A DNA stretch of 64,000 bases from Isoetes taiwanensis (GCA_021234155.1 JAJEKV010000036.1:8755426-8819425), one strand, 5' to 3'; counted from the stretch's first letter, positions 33,749 through 45,991 are shown. The notes: generated from the sequence alone by a model not told the origin. Translations and numbers: made by a program.

Positions 33749-34740
33749 ATCCTTTGAAAAAGATGTGAGTCATCATGAATTCCGTCGTAGCAAGGAATCA
33801 AGAAAAGTAACACATATGCCTAAGGGTGCAAGGCATTTGGAAAGGCAAAACATTGGATTAGAATGCTTTGTTCATCTTTTTTGTCGATTCATTTCTGGTT
33901 CTTGCAGATCGATTTGGGCGTTTTGGGGGCATGGTACCAAGTTGGGTGCCCCATCGATGGATTTGTTTACTTTTTGGTTCTGTTGTGGATTTTATACCCC
34001 ATCGAGGGATTTGTTTATCTTCTGGGTCTGCGGTGGAGTTTTGATCAAGATCCAACTGATAATACCGGCTCTTGGGGGCGTCTGGCATTTGCTCTGATTC
34101 CTGGTTGCCAGGTTTGATTCGTTCCCCTTTTTTGTTTGATTACTTTCATGAATTCAGTGTATTGTATAGCTGAATCGGTGCTGGCTGGAGTCTCTTTTTC
34201 ATCTCGGTTTTTGTTAGATTGGTTGGAGTCTCTCTTTTCATCCCCGTTTGTTAGATTGGTTACCTCAACCACCTTGTATTATTCTTCCTTATCTTATTTT
34301 CGGCTTGCTTCTCTTCTGCGATAGCTGCCTTACAGCCTTCCGATTCTATCTGTCACCGCCTTGTTTGTTTTGTTGACCACACCTGCCTAGCCTACATTAC
34401 AGGGCAACGTGGCAGCCATCCAAGACATCTCGGGTCACACGGCAGTCGGCCCACATCTCTGCCACAAATTTCTATGGCCATCGCTGGTGAGCCCCCAGTT
34501 TTCGGTTGCTCACCTTCTTTCTATGGTTTTTTAAACCCTTAAGCATTATCTTGAGTTTGATTTTTACCTTCCAAGTCCACCTTGGCATTCTGATTAGATT
34601 ACTTCTAGTTTCTCCTTAGTCTGCAATGCCCTCTTGTTGCTCCTTAGTCTGCAAGGCCCTCTTGTTGTAGTATCAAGTTGTGGTTGTCACGTTGACTTTT
34701 TTATCTGTTTGCTTTAGGCTTTAATTTCCATTATGTATAA
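33749..34740. other. Stretch without recognised gene
   Basis: T-rich DNA with local doublets (for example CCTTAGTCTGCAA...CCCTCTTGTTG twice near 34615-34670, and GGATTTGTTTA repeats near 33960-34015). Splice-like TTCTTGCAG occurs at about 33899, but no exon with recognisable coding content follows. Confidence 0.5.
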
Positions 34741-34897
34741 GGGAAAATACCCCCCGAGGGTTTTCAGGGGTAATTTCTGGCGGCGCCGCCGGTGGTGGCA
34801 GACGACGAAAGCCGAGCGAAGCAGTGCGTCCGCCATCTGCTGGCGGCCCCAGCACGAAAGCAAATTGCCCCCGGAAAACCCGAGAGGGTATTTTCCC
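34741..34897. mobile_element. 157 bp foldback element
   Basis: Inverted arms of about 36 bp start GGGAAAATACC at both ends and continue through GGGTTTTC and a GGGG.AATTT block. The loop is GC-rich. The immediate flanks do not show a convincing TSD. Size and structure suit a MITE. Confidence 0.7.
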
Positions 34898-34907
34898 GTG
34901 CGTAATC

Positions 34908-35454
34908 AACGGGAGGCTTAAATTACGGCGCTAGGCTTGAATGATTTTCTCCGGCGGAGCTTCGCGAAGCACAGACAACCCTTTGAATGAACTTGCCCCT
35001 ATGTTTTTTTAGTGCCCCTGTCGCTGATCCGTCGCTGATCTTGAAGATTTTGAAGCGAAATCTTTGATCCGTCGCTGATCTTGAAGATTTTGAAGCGAAA
35101 TCTTCAGATGCACACATCCTTCAGATCTTGGAGCAAAATCTTAAAGCCAGATCTTGAAGCGAAAGATATCTTGAAGCTGAGAAGGAGCCATAACAAACAA
35201 ATGCATGCTCGGCCATAGCCGCAGAAGAATGCCATAGCAAACAAATGCATGCTCGGCCATAGCCTATACTTTCTGCCATAGCCTGCTTGCCATAGCCGCA
35301 GAAGAACCCCATAGCCATAGAAGAATGCCTGCTCGCCATAGCCGCAGAAGAACGCCTGCTCGCCATAGCCGTAGAAGAGCAGAGCAGCAATAGCGGAGGA
35401 ACTTTTCCTCGTTTTAAAACACGCCGAATATAGGCGTAATTTAAGCCTCCCGTT
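34908..35454. mobile_element. 547 bp element with 20 bp inverted ends
   Basis: Ends AACGGGAGGCTTAAATTACG on the left and its exact complement on the right. No TSD is evident. The interior has two copies of a 37 bp unit (GATCCGTCGCTGATCTTGAA...) near 35020-35105 and several GCCATAGCCGCAGAAGAA repeats at 35210-35380. The minus-strand frames come from these repeats. Confidence 0.75.
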
Positions 35455-38400
35455 ACGACACTTATGATTTGTTCTCTCATACAAAAGTTGCATTGCACGA
35501 GTTGTTTGATTTATTTTCACGAGTTGTTTCGGTTTTATCAAGCTTTGTTTTTTGATCAGTCTCTTATGCATGTGCACTCTAGTGGTTCTTATTTTTTAAT
35601 GTCTATCGTGGTTCACTTTCTCGTAGCGGTGGTGCCCATCTGTGCGAATATTTTTTAAGTATCTCATACTGACCATCTAAGGGCTAGATTAGCATAACAT
35701 ACGTATCTTCCTGACTGTAAGAGGGCAATTTAGTGGAACATGTTTTAGTTTCTTTACTTGGATACCTAGTCGACATGTGGATTCTAGCATCTTGTATATG
35801 TTGGTACCATTGGTTTAGTGCACAGACTTTGGCGTATTGTTCCCTTCGGATTATGATTCGTTTTGCATGGTAAGGCTACATGATGATGGTGACTTCATGA
35901 CAACTTAGTGAGGACGTGGACACAATTTTTTGCTGGGTGTTATATTTGCATGTTTTGTGCATTGGTGAGTCCTATGGGGTTTGTGCATGTTTAGCATTGT
36001 CGCAAATATGTTATTTAGCATGGGTGTTTTTGGGCTCATTGTTTTTTATTCTATGTCCTTTGGTTTTTGTTATTTTTTGTTAAACTTCGATTTTCTTAAG
36101 ACCAGGACTTGTGGTAAACTTGCGCGTTCTCAAAGTTGTTTGTGACCAATTGCTCTAGAAGCTAAAGGCATAGAGGTTGCGCACTGGTTTGGCAAGCATG
36201 TAACATCTTGCGTATAAAGCACATAGTCTATATACATTCTTTGGCACTTGTTTTTGAAATTCTGTTTTTTCAATTCCGTCTTGCATCTTTATGTTCATGC
36301 ATGCATTAGGCTACTTTATTGCATATTGTTTGGATAGGGCTTTAACCACGTGGGTAATCATAGAACCCTTCCTACAAATGCATAATTTTCTTCATTATTT
36401 ACCAAAGTAGGTTTGTATCGCCTTTTAATACGAGTTTGCATGGTATTCTTTATAACGTCATGAGTCGAACATGATCACTATGCGTGGGGTTTGTAACTTT
36501 ATTTTGTTGTTATACATATCGAGGTCGTGTCCCCTTCGAGCACGAGACGCATGTTTCTCTGGCGTATACTTCTATCATGGTGACTTGAGCACGAAATGCA
36601 GGTTCTTTCTAACGATCCTTGCACTGTTATAGAAATATTTCCATTCTTATTGCCGGGTGCTTCCTGGTTCGTTCCCCCCTCGTCCGATTGGAGTCTTGTA
36701 GCGTCATTTTTCTCCTCTTAGAGTTTTTAGCTTTGGGGTTGTTCATAGTTCGGTGCTTAACCACAACCTATAGGTATGGTTTTCTGGGCTCATCTAGTTA
36801 GGATTCTGATGCATTTCTCTGTAACTCGTATCGTCATTGAAAGCTTTTGATGTGCACATTCGTCATGTCTGTATCCTCTGGCTCACAAGTTTGGGATCAT
36901 TCGTAATTTCTTCGCTTCTAAGTTGTTTGTTGATTGCCATATTTCATTCTCTATAGTTGGCGCGTGATATTCACCTTACATTGCCTTAACCTAGGCTGTC
37001 TATAGTGTCTTTTATATCGGTTGTTTGTCACTGACAGTCTACATGGTATGATTGATGCATATTTTTGTCATATGCATTTGGTAGATAATGTTTCCATTAC
37101 ATGACATCTTGCCTTAGACTTTCTACATGGTTCCTTTTTTCTTGCCTATTTGGTTCCATTTGAATGCATTCTTCTATCTACAGATAGGTATGGGCATTAA
37201 TTGCATTCTTAGTGATGTCTTCTTTGGAGCTCTTTTGGTTTCATTTGGATGCTTGGACCCACTTCTGAGTTTTTTCTTTTGTTGTCCTTGGACATTGTCG
37301 ATCATCGCATATCTTTATATCCACTTCTAAATTTTTGCGAATAATTCGTTTTAGAGTACATAAGTCCATGCTCACTTGTCCGAGTTCTATTTTTCTTATG
37401 TTTATAACTGAGAGGCTCTTTTTGATGTTGGGGAATCTATCCACCAAGTTCCTTGTCTTGAACTTGTTCAGAACATGCATTATGCCATCTAAAACAATGG
37501 GCATGCTTAGTGGTGGCACGGTCTTCGCATTCTCTACATGTACTTCGTTCTTTGCACATGAACATTCTGCACTTCTCTTCAACTTTTTGCTATGGGCGTT
37601 CTGCACACATACATAGGAGCACTTGATTCTGCTTATGAGCATTTTGCACCACTTCACTCGTTGCATCTGTCATGACCATTGTCGTCAAAGTTTTGTATTT
37701 CTTTTAGGTGTTCACATGTTCCGTTGCTTCTTTTGCTTCTATTGTTCTCGTCTCATTTTACGTGTTCCGACTATTCGCCCCATTAGCCTCTTTAGTCTTG
37801 TTTGCCTCACGTGTCCCAACTTTCTGTTTTATTTTATTTGCTCTCCAGATCACCCCTTTTACTTTGGTCTTTCGTTATTCGTCGGTTGGTCTCCGGGACG
37901 ATAAAATCATATTCTATTCTATTCCTATTTTAACCCAATTGTTTTGTCTATGATTGTTATCGATTCTTTTTCGTCTTATTTTTTTTTTGTCATGATCATG
38001 GTTATCAAAGGTCTATATCAAAGTTCTATATATTTTGTTGATAGCTTGATTTGTGGATCTTCATGATGGCATGTTCTACATATTCACATTGCTCAATGTT
38101 TATTTTGGTCTATGACATGGTTATCTTATTCTTTATGTGCTTGGCTTCTCATAGTATTGATTTCATTTTTTATAGTTCTGGTTCTTCATGCTTGATCGAT
38201 TTATTGGCCCTTGTCGCTTCGGTCGCCATGTCTCCCCTTTGTTGAGATCCTCCTTTCTTTAAGGTTCCTCATATATAGTTGGTCTCTTCCTTGGTTCTCG
38301 ATCTTCAATTCTCCTTTGACTTGTTTCAATCTTTTGTATACACATGCCTCTTTTTCTGCTTGTTTCTCTATTCTCTTCTTAATTCATTGTCCCACATGGC

Positions 38401-39782
38401 TTCTTTTGTCCTAGTTGCACCCGTTCTTTTAGTTCCATGTTTCTTTTTGGGTTCCTTTTGATCCATTGGTTCTTTTTTCCTTTGAATTCTATGATTCACT
38501 TAACTCCTTCCATCCTTATTCTTTTTCGTCTTTGTTCCATTTATTCTTATTCTTCGCATTTGCTCCATGGTTACTTAGTATACCTCGTCTAATTTGCTCC
38601 ATCCTTTGGCTTATCATTGTGCTACATTTCTTTGTTCTCATGGTGGTCTCTAGTCCATGGGTCTTGTTTTGTCCATTTGTCAGTTCATTCCGTTTGCTAG
38701 CCTAGTTCTTTTCTGCTCTGTGCTCCTTCCATTTCTTCCTTGACTGCTGTGGTTTGCTGGTCTGTTTATCGTCATTTCTTGCTCATTCTTGCCGCATTCT
38801 TTCTCTCGCTCTTTGCATAGCATCCATTTGGGAATATCACATCTTCAGTTTGATGCCTCATTCATTGCTTAGCAATTTTATGCAATTCTATCTTTGCATT
38901 CTCTATGGCATCCTTTGCACCTTAGATCTTCAATCTTGGAAACACACATTTGTTTGGTTTGTTTTACTCATCGTTTGGTTGGTAAGTTCGCTCTTTACAT
39001 ATGTGTGTTTTGGCATATGTTATTTTATGGTTGGATGTCTAGTTGATTACTTTTCTCTTTCATGAAATTTCTATCTTTCCATTCTCTATGACCAATTTCA
39101 TCTGCCATGTTTCTCTTGGTCTCTCTATTCTTGTTAGTGTTCGTGCTAGGGTGTCTCATCTCTATCTCGTAAAGGTGGTGTCTCTTGCCCATTTCATTAT
39201 GGGTGGGTTGTTTATTCGATTTAATGGTGTGCCGGGGTTGACGTTCGAATTTGCCCTTTCTAATGGCTTGCTTGCATTACTATTTTTTAGAGGCTTTTGC
39301 CCTATCTCTTTCCTTTGGTCATCTCACCTCATTATTTTCCTTAGTTATGTTTTCCCGTATTTCATATTTTTCCCTCCGAGTTCCTTCTTTGCTCTTTATC
39401 CTTCGTTAACCTCTTGCATTGCTTTAGGCTCATTTCTCTGTTGATCCATTTTCTCCAGTTCCTTATTACTTGTCTTTTCGCCATTACTGTTTGAATCATT
39501 TTAGTTTTCTTTTTCTTGCCTTGTCTCCTTCGTTTCTCATCTTAATTCGCCTTGATTCTCTATGCTATGTTCGTGTCCATATATCATACTTTTGCTCCTT
39601 GATCTCTTTCTATCCGTGTTTCTCCATCGGCCTTACTTAGTCGTTTCTTTCTCGATTGTCTTTTTCATCTGATTGATTCTGGTCATCCTTGTTTACTGAT
39701 TTTCCCCCTTTTCTTTCCGCTTTTGTCCTTTTTCTGGTCATCCTAGTTTGTCCCATTCTTTTTGAGGTAGATTGCTCTTCTA
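35455..39782. other. 4.3 kb T/C-biased region, no gene
   Basis: The plus strand is strikingly rich in T and C throughout. Many open frames exist on the plus strand, but they are Phe/Ser/Leu/Cys-rich from composition, have no conserved motifs and overlap in different frames. No RT, capsid or transposase motif was found on either strand. Confidence 0.6.
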
Positions 39783-39822
39783 TTGGCCACTTGATTGTAT
39801 CATAGGACCCATCCTAGGAATG
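39783..39822. repeat. 40 bp direct repeat, first copy
   Basis: TTGGCCACTTGATTGTATCA and the next 20 bases recur identically at 41144-41183, 1.36 kb away. Confidence 0.9.
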
Positions 39823-39860
39823 CCACGGTTCTATTGCTATCGCAATAGAACCGACATTCC
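39816..39860. other. Strong hairpin next to the 40 bp repeat
   Basis: GGTTCTATTGC and GCAATAGAACC pair perfectly around TATC (39827-39852). The stem extends outward through GGAATG / CATTCC with a small bulge. Confidence 0.8.
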
Positions 39861-40099
39861 TTGCATGGGAATGCCCTTCCTCGCCTCTCTTATTTATACT
39901 GCTTCATTCTTCTTTTTCAATCATCGGCGTTCTCTTGAGCTCCTTTTTCATTCTTTCTCTTTTGCCTCCACAAGTTTCCCGCCCCCCTCTCCCTCTATCA
40001 TATCTTGGCTTATTCGTGGTATGTGCAGTTTTTGGAGTGTTTATTGTTTGGTTACGATTCATTTATGTTGTGGCCCCATGGCTTCCCATTTTTTTGTGT

Positions 40100-40790
40100 G
40101 CATAATCTCTTTTCTCGGTATAGCTTTGTAGCCTCCGAGACAGTATTTTCTCTTCTTTGCCTTGTTGCTCTTTTCTAGCTCCACAAGTTTCCCGCCCTCC
40201 TCTCCCTTTATCATATCCGAGCTTGTTGGTCATATCTTCGTCAGTTTCCCTTTTTCTCATTTCATGTTCCATCGTTAAAGTTGCTTCATTTCCTTTTAGT
40301 CGGTTGGTCATCTGTATGTGTCTATTTGTCTACACTTCTTGGGTCGCTCTGCAGCAGCTATTATCCTCTTTGTTTCTTTCTAGTTTAATGAAAGTGCACA
40401 CGTTCTTATTTTTTCATTTTTTCTCAGCGTGGCACTGCAGCCTCCGAGACGTTCTTATTTTTCATTTTTTCTCGGCGTGGCACTGTAGCCTTCGAGACAT
40501 ACTTATCATTACAGCATTTCATTTATTCATTCATGTTTTCTCTCGGTATGGCATTGTAGCCTCTGAGTCAATATTTATTATGCATGTTTTCTCTCGGCGT
40601 GGCGCTGTCGCCTCCGATATCATATTTATTGTTTTTTCTCGGCGTGGCGCTGTCGCCTCCGAGGCAGCACTAATCGGTTGTTTTTCCCCGCGATGGTCAT
40701 TCCGCGGACGGTTCCCGATTGGTCGGCTGTTGTTTCTTTCTCGGCGTGGCCCTGGAGCCTCCGAGTCTTCTTGCCTATGGCATCTAACTC
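40100..40790. repeat. CTCGGCGTGGC...GCCTCCGAG repeat cluster
   Basis: At least seven copies of a unit built around TTTTCTCGGCGTGGCNCTG and GCCTCCGAGNC, at irregular 55-90 base spacing. Each core is a potential hairpin (CTCGG...CCGAG). CTCCACAAGTTTCCCGCCC also occurs twice (39967 and 40180). Frames across it are repeat-driven. Confidence 0.8.
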
Positions 40791-41143
40791 ATTGACGGGT
40801 TATTTTTCTTTCAGCCTTGACTCTACAGGATTTGTTAAGGTCTTGTGGTTGCCAGAGCGAGTGGGGTCGTGCTTCAACTGTTTGCTTGGGTTTTCCTCGA
40901 AAACCTAAGAAGGCGTGGTTCTTCTTCCCGATGAGAAGCAGTCACCGGGTCTTCTCACCTTTGCATCGACCGAATGGCAGATAAAACCATCTTTTATGTT
41001 GTATTCTTCAGTATCATCATGCTGTTGATGATTGTCTAGTTTCGGAGCATTTAAAGTTCATATTTCCAAAAATTTATCTACCCCTAGTGAGGGATCCATT
41101 TGTACTCAATGTTTTACAAAGCTCAATGAGAACACCACTTCAC

Positions 41144-41183
41144 TTGGCCACTTGATTGTATCATAGGACCCATCCTAGGAATG
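41144..41183. repeat. 40 bp direct repeat, second copy
   Basis: Identical to 39783-39822. The LINE remnant starts directly to its right. Confidence 0.9.
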
Positions 41184-41882
41184 AATCCTGGGAGAATCTA
41201 ACACTCCCTAGAAAGGTGGGGGTTTGGGATACAAAGATTTTTTTGCTTAGGCTCAAGCCTTGGCTGCTAAAATTGTTTGAAGATCACTCTAGTCTGAAGC
41301 ACCCTCTCCTGTCTTGAAGCTTATAAGCTTCTGGCTAGGTGAAACTACTCTTTTGGGAGCTCTCTTTAGATGGCTTCTCTTGAACAAAAGCCTCAAAACT
41401 AATAGCTAATTAACCTAATATAATGATCAAGTTGAAGAATGGTGTCCTATGGTGTGTGGCCAAAAGGAGACGAGTTCCCATGTTTTCATTTGTCCTTGGC
41501 TAACCCCATTTTGGCAGTGGCTCCGTCCTCTTGTTGATGCTATTCCCACAGATGAAGCCTCTCTATTCCAATGTTTAAGTCAAAATTCACCTTTTAAAGG
41601 CAGAGTTAGAACCCTCTGCTGTTGAGCTATCTGGAAGCATAGAAATGCAGTTGCCATATCTCAGGCAGCCCCTAGTATGAATGAACTCAAAGCTAATTTT
41701 CAAGTACTTCATGCTGAGGCTGCTATGGCTCATAATGCTTCAACGGAAGCCAATTATGATCGTCAATGGGACACCTTGGGGACCTTTAATAGTTTCTTCC
41801 AGTTTTTCTTTTTATTTTTTTATGATCTGGATTCTTTTGTTGACAAACTTCCTCCTCAAGAGACCATACTTGAGATAGAATG
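41184..41882 (+). pseudogene. L1-like LINE ORF2 remnant (post-RT region)
   Basis: In two frames it reads ESWENLTLPRKVGVWD, like the W..V..P...GGLG segment after plant L1 reverse transcriptases. It then has CGQKETSSHVFICPW, the Cys-Glu-His-Cys zinc-binding pattern, and AIWKHRNAV near 41625, typical of the C-terminus. Stops and a frame change break it, and the RT itself is missing. It is unrelated to LINE-A/B. Confidence 0.7.
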
Positions 41883-42150
41883 AAACATTTTTATGAATGT
41901 TGACTTCGAAAGAATGGGTACGGCCAGGTTTCAGTATGGAACGGAACGATATTTTTTGGAAAACCACTTAAAATTATTAGAAAGATCATAATCTATCAGA
42001 ATATAGCCTCTAATTCATATGAAGAAAGCTTTAATATCCAGAAACAACTCAAGAATTAACATAATATGCAATAATGAATGTTAATGAACAAGCATAGAAT
42101 TGAAGACCCTCTGCTCCCTGAAAGAATTAGAAGGCTCTGTTAAGATCCGA

Positions 42151-42510
42151 GAAAATTTCAAGACCTCTTCTCCATGCTGTGGTGCTGATGCTGTATAATC
42201 TGATCCCTCCAAAGTACAGAGCGATCCATAAAGAACTATTCAAGTTTCAAGGTTGTTTTAGCTCATCCAAATCCATCAAACAAAATGCCGAAAAGCTCTA
42301 TGTCTGAGGTCTACGGTGCTTTTGAAGAAAATTTCAAGACCTCTTTTCCATGCTGTGGTGCTGATGCTGTATGATTCGATCCCTCCAAAGTATAGAGCAA
42401 TCCATAAAGAAAAGAACAGCTATTCAAGTTTCAAGATTGTTTTAGCTCATCCAAATCTGTCAACAAAATGCCAAAAAGCTCTATGCCTGAGGTCTACGGT
42501 GCTTTTGGGC
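42151..42510. repeat. Tandem duplication of a 176 bp unit
   Basis: GAAAATTTCAAGACCTCTT starts both units (42151 and 42327). The second has two small insertions. No function evident. Confidence 0.88.
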
Positions 42511-42840
42511 TGTTGGAAATTTGATGGCAAAGGATTCCCCCCCTTCCTTTTTCTTGTTCTAATTCTAATTGTTTATATATTTTGGTGGAGGTTGGCAGAG
42601 AACTTCGTTCTGAACAACAAAATTGGGGCAGAATGTCGTTCCAGATGGCCATTCTTTGCAACATAGTGAATTTCTGTATTTTGTGCGGTCAAGTTGAAAA
42701 TGCTTGGTAGATAGAACACATTCATTCTATAATTTTGATAGAACGATCATTCTATGCCAAGTATGCAAGAGACACTTTTTTTCCCAAATAGTTTGTTCTG
42801 GGCTTTTTGTATACACGAATGTTCATCCTTTGTTGATTTT

Positions 42841-42933
42841 GGGAGTCAACAGGGACCTCTGCCTAACGGATATTTCCTTTCCAAGGAGGAAACATGGGAC
42901 GGTGTCGTTAGGGGAAGGCCCCTGTTGACTCCC
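42841..42933. other. 93 bp foldback
   Basis: GGGAGTCAACAGGG at the left end and CCCTGTTGACTCCC at the right end; the arms continue about 28 bp with few mismatches through CCTAACG. It may be a small MITE; no TSD is seen. Confidence 0.75.
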
Positions 42934-43747
42934 TGGAATATCCAAGAACGTTGCATAGAATGGAGGAATGTTGAGTAAAAACAGGGGACAACGACGACAT
43001 AACAATCTGTTAGCATTCCTTAAAAGATTGATGCCAGGTGGCACGACATGATTGGCTGATGCGCCTGAATTGATCCTAACCTACTGATGCGCCTGATCTC
43101 TGACATATTACAAATGGTGTCATATACACAAATGTTGTCATACTATATGACAGTCATATTTGGCGACTACTACGGAAAAGACGCCTGGAAGCAATCCATC
43201 CTTGCCGTCCAATCCTATCGCGACACGTTGTCGCTGATTCTTTCTCTGAAAATCGTGCAAGAGATTTACTCGTCGTTCTGCATTTTTTACACCATGTTCT
43301 GTTTTTTTTTTACTCTTTATGTTGTTTTCATCTGCTGTTCTGATTTTTGTCGCCACATGGCAGAGTTGGATTGGTTCCAGGCGTCTTTTCCGGTAGGGCA
43401 AATCCCTTTGGGCTTGATTCCGGAGGGTCAACCCTTGAGATGTCTTGAGATGTCTATTGTTTGAAAGCTTTTGAACGTGGCATGGTTCACGTAAAGGGAC
43501 ACCGACACGGCAACATTTTATTTCTATTATATTTCTATTACAGATATTCGTTTGAGTTTTTTTACATGCAATGCAAGTCAGGTTCATTTGTTTTTGGTTC
43601 ATGTCGGTTAGCCACGACACGAGGCATCAGAGCGTCAGTGACCAATATTGCGTAGCTGTCACGAACGTGTACACCATGTGACGACCGGAGACAAGCTCAG
43701 AATTTGTTTGTAGACAAGTAACACATTCATTTTCGCAGGGCTAAGTT

Positions 43748-45272
43748 ATGGCGATAATGTTGCTTCTCCTGCTGGGCCTCTTCCTGGCTCTGCATTTCAT
43801 CAAAGCCAACAAAAACAGAGGGCCGCTGGCGCTGCCCTTAATCGGCCATCTGCACCTCCTCGACGGATCTGCTGCGCATCGGTCCCTTCTCCACCTCTCT
43901 CAGATCTATGGCCCTCTCATGCTCCTGCAATTCGGAGCTCTCCCTACACTTGTTGTCTCAGATGCACATTCTGCTCAGCAAGTCCTCCACATCCATGGCC
44001 GGAATTTTCTCTCCAGACCTGCCTTCGCCGTAGCAGAGCACCATAGCTACCATTACCAGAGCTTGGCTATGTCCCCATACGGGCCACAATGGAAAAAACT
44101 CAGACGCATTTGCTCCACTCTGCTCTTGAATCGTAGCAGGTTGGATTCTTCCAACGCTTTACGAATGGAGATGGTGCGTGTTATGATCGATTCTGTTACT
44201 CATGCTGCAGTTGAGAACAACATACTGGATCTTCGTTCTCTGCTTTCAGAAACCATGTTCAATATTATGACCATGATGTTGATGAGCAAGCGCTATTTTG
44301 GTAGCGGAATTGCAGACGAGAGTAAGGCTCTGCAATTTACCACGGTGCAAACTGAGAAGGCCAAATTGGGGGGTAGCTTTTATGCTGGAGATTTCCTGCC
44401 CTTTTTGAGGTTTCTTAAGCGTTTTGATCGGAATCTTCGTGCCTTAGAGCAGCTGCACAATTCTCAGGACGCCTTTTTGCAGGAAATATTGGATGAAAGG
44501 CGCGCCCAAAACAAAGGGCTGGACTCTGATTTCTTGGATCTTCTTTTATCCATTGCAAGGGACGAAGAATTGACAGATGATGTGATCAAAGCATTCATCC
44601 AGGTCTGCAATTTTACTTGATATGCTTCTAGCAAACACAGAGACTTATTTTAATTCGCTATTTGCACAGGACCTGATAGATGGAGGCACAGAGACAACTA
44701 AAACGACTATTGAATGGGCAGTTGCAGAATTGATCCGTCATCCAAATGCAATGAAGGATTTAAAGCAAGAACTTGGTAAAGTTGTAGGTCAAAGGAGTTT
44801 AAATGAAGCAGATCTTTCTAGTCTTCCATACTTAGAGTGTGTAATTAAGGAAACCCTACGTCTTCATCCCCCTTTGCCAAGTCTAATTCCTCGTCAATGT
44901 GATGAATCATGCATAATTGAAGGCCTAACCATACCAAAAAATGCCATGCTCATCATCAACTTCTTTGCCATTGGCCGAGATCCCACGTATTGGGAGCACC
45001 CCCTTGAGTTTATACCTCAGAGATTTGTGCACAATAACCTTGGGCCGAAATTCATATATGTTCCATTTGGTGGGGGGAGGAGGAGTTGTCCTGGAGAATT
45101 GTTAGGGATGACTATGGTTAAGGTGGTACTCGGCAGTCTCATACATCAATTTGACTGGAGATTGGAAAATGGACTTGGAAGTGATGTTCTTGACATGAGT
45201 GAAGACCTTGGCGCATTTTTACGCATAAAAAACCCACTAAAATTGATCCCATCCCTTGCATCCAATATTTGA
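43748..45272 (+). CDS. Cytochrome P450 mono-oxygenase, A-type (CYP71 clan)
   Basis: Two exons: 43748-44602 (285 codons) and 44670-45272 (200 codons plus stop), giving 485 residues, normal for the family. The 67 bp phase 0 intron (44603-44669, CCAG|GTCTGC...TTGCACAG|GACC) lies just before the I helix, the conserved position in plant A-type P450s. The N-terminus is a hydrophobic ER anchor followed by a basic stretch and the proline hinge LALPLIGHLH. Key motifs: oxygen-binding DGGTETT at the start of exon 2, ETLR (ExxR, K helix), PQRF, and the haem loop FGGGRRSCPG with the ligand Cys. The reaction would be NADPH-dependent hydroxylation of a specialised metabolite at the ER membrane; the substrate cannot be read from sequence. 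It looks closest to CYP81/CYP75-like proteins, but a family number needs a tree. No stops or frameshifts. Confidence 0.95.
44603..44669 (+). other. P450 intron
   Basis: 67 bp GT-AG intron, phase 0. Reading through it meets a stop at 44618-44620. Confidence 0.92.
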
Positions 45273-45644
45273 GCATTGGCCTTCCTACAAGTGGGATCTT
45301 CTCTAATCAAGAAGAGCACGAAATGTGAATTGGAATTATGATTTTATATTGCTTATTGATTTTTTATACAATATTAAGGCGTCCAAGGCCATTTTTCTCG
45401 CGATTGTTCATCATTTATCAAGCTAATATTGAAAAAATCTAAGGCCATAGATAAAAGACGTGGAATTTATTGATTCAACATAGATAAAGTAATGGAAATC
45501 AACAAAGATAATTCACTAAGCTCGCCTTCATCACTTACTATTCGAATTTAAAAAAACAATTCAAGCTTATGGACAAAGACATGGAATTTAATGTTATTAA
45601 ACAGTATTCAACATAGATAAAGTAATGGCACTTAACATAGATAA
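45273..45644. other. 3' flank of the P450 gene
   Basis: AT-rich and likely to hold the 3' UTR. A doublet containing CAACATAGATAAAGTAATGG occurs near 45477 and 45610. No coding signal. Confidence 0.6.
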
Positions 45645-45988
45645 GGGTGCGTCCCCATTAGGGCAAAACTGGGGTTTTCCTCCTCTTCCACATCAGCAAA
45701 TCAAGAAGACACATTCCTATTACGACTTGCCACCAGAAGAAGACAAAAGAATCCTCAATAGAGATCTTGCAAGAAGACAAAATTCTTGCAAGAGGACAAA
45801 TTGTTCTCTCCTAGAAGACAAACTGAGTTTCAATTTAAGTTTTTCGGAAGTTGGGTGGAACTTCCTAAATCAAATCAGTTTTTTGTGCCATGTAGGCTAA
45901 AACCAGGAAGAGGAAGTACGTTGGTTTTTGTCCTTATTTGCCACGAAGCAAAGGAAGAGGCCTATTTCGGTCTAATGGGGATGCACCC
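45645..45988. mobile_element. 344 bp Tourist-like (PIF/Harbinger) MITE
   Basis: Ends GGGTGCGTCCCCATTAG and, read inward from the right, GGGTGCATCCCCATTAG. TAA flanks both sides (45642-45644 and 45989-45991), the 3 bp TSD of the superfamily. The open frame inside is not conserved coding sequence. Confidence 0.88.
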
Positions 45989-45991
45989 TAA

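Noticed and set aside
37623-39444. Long hydrophobic frames resembling membrane proteins
   Set aside because: The strand is T/C-rich, which yields Phe/Leu/Ser/Cys in every frame; there are no motifs and no consistent frame.
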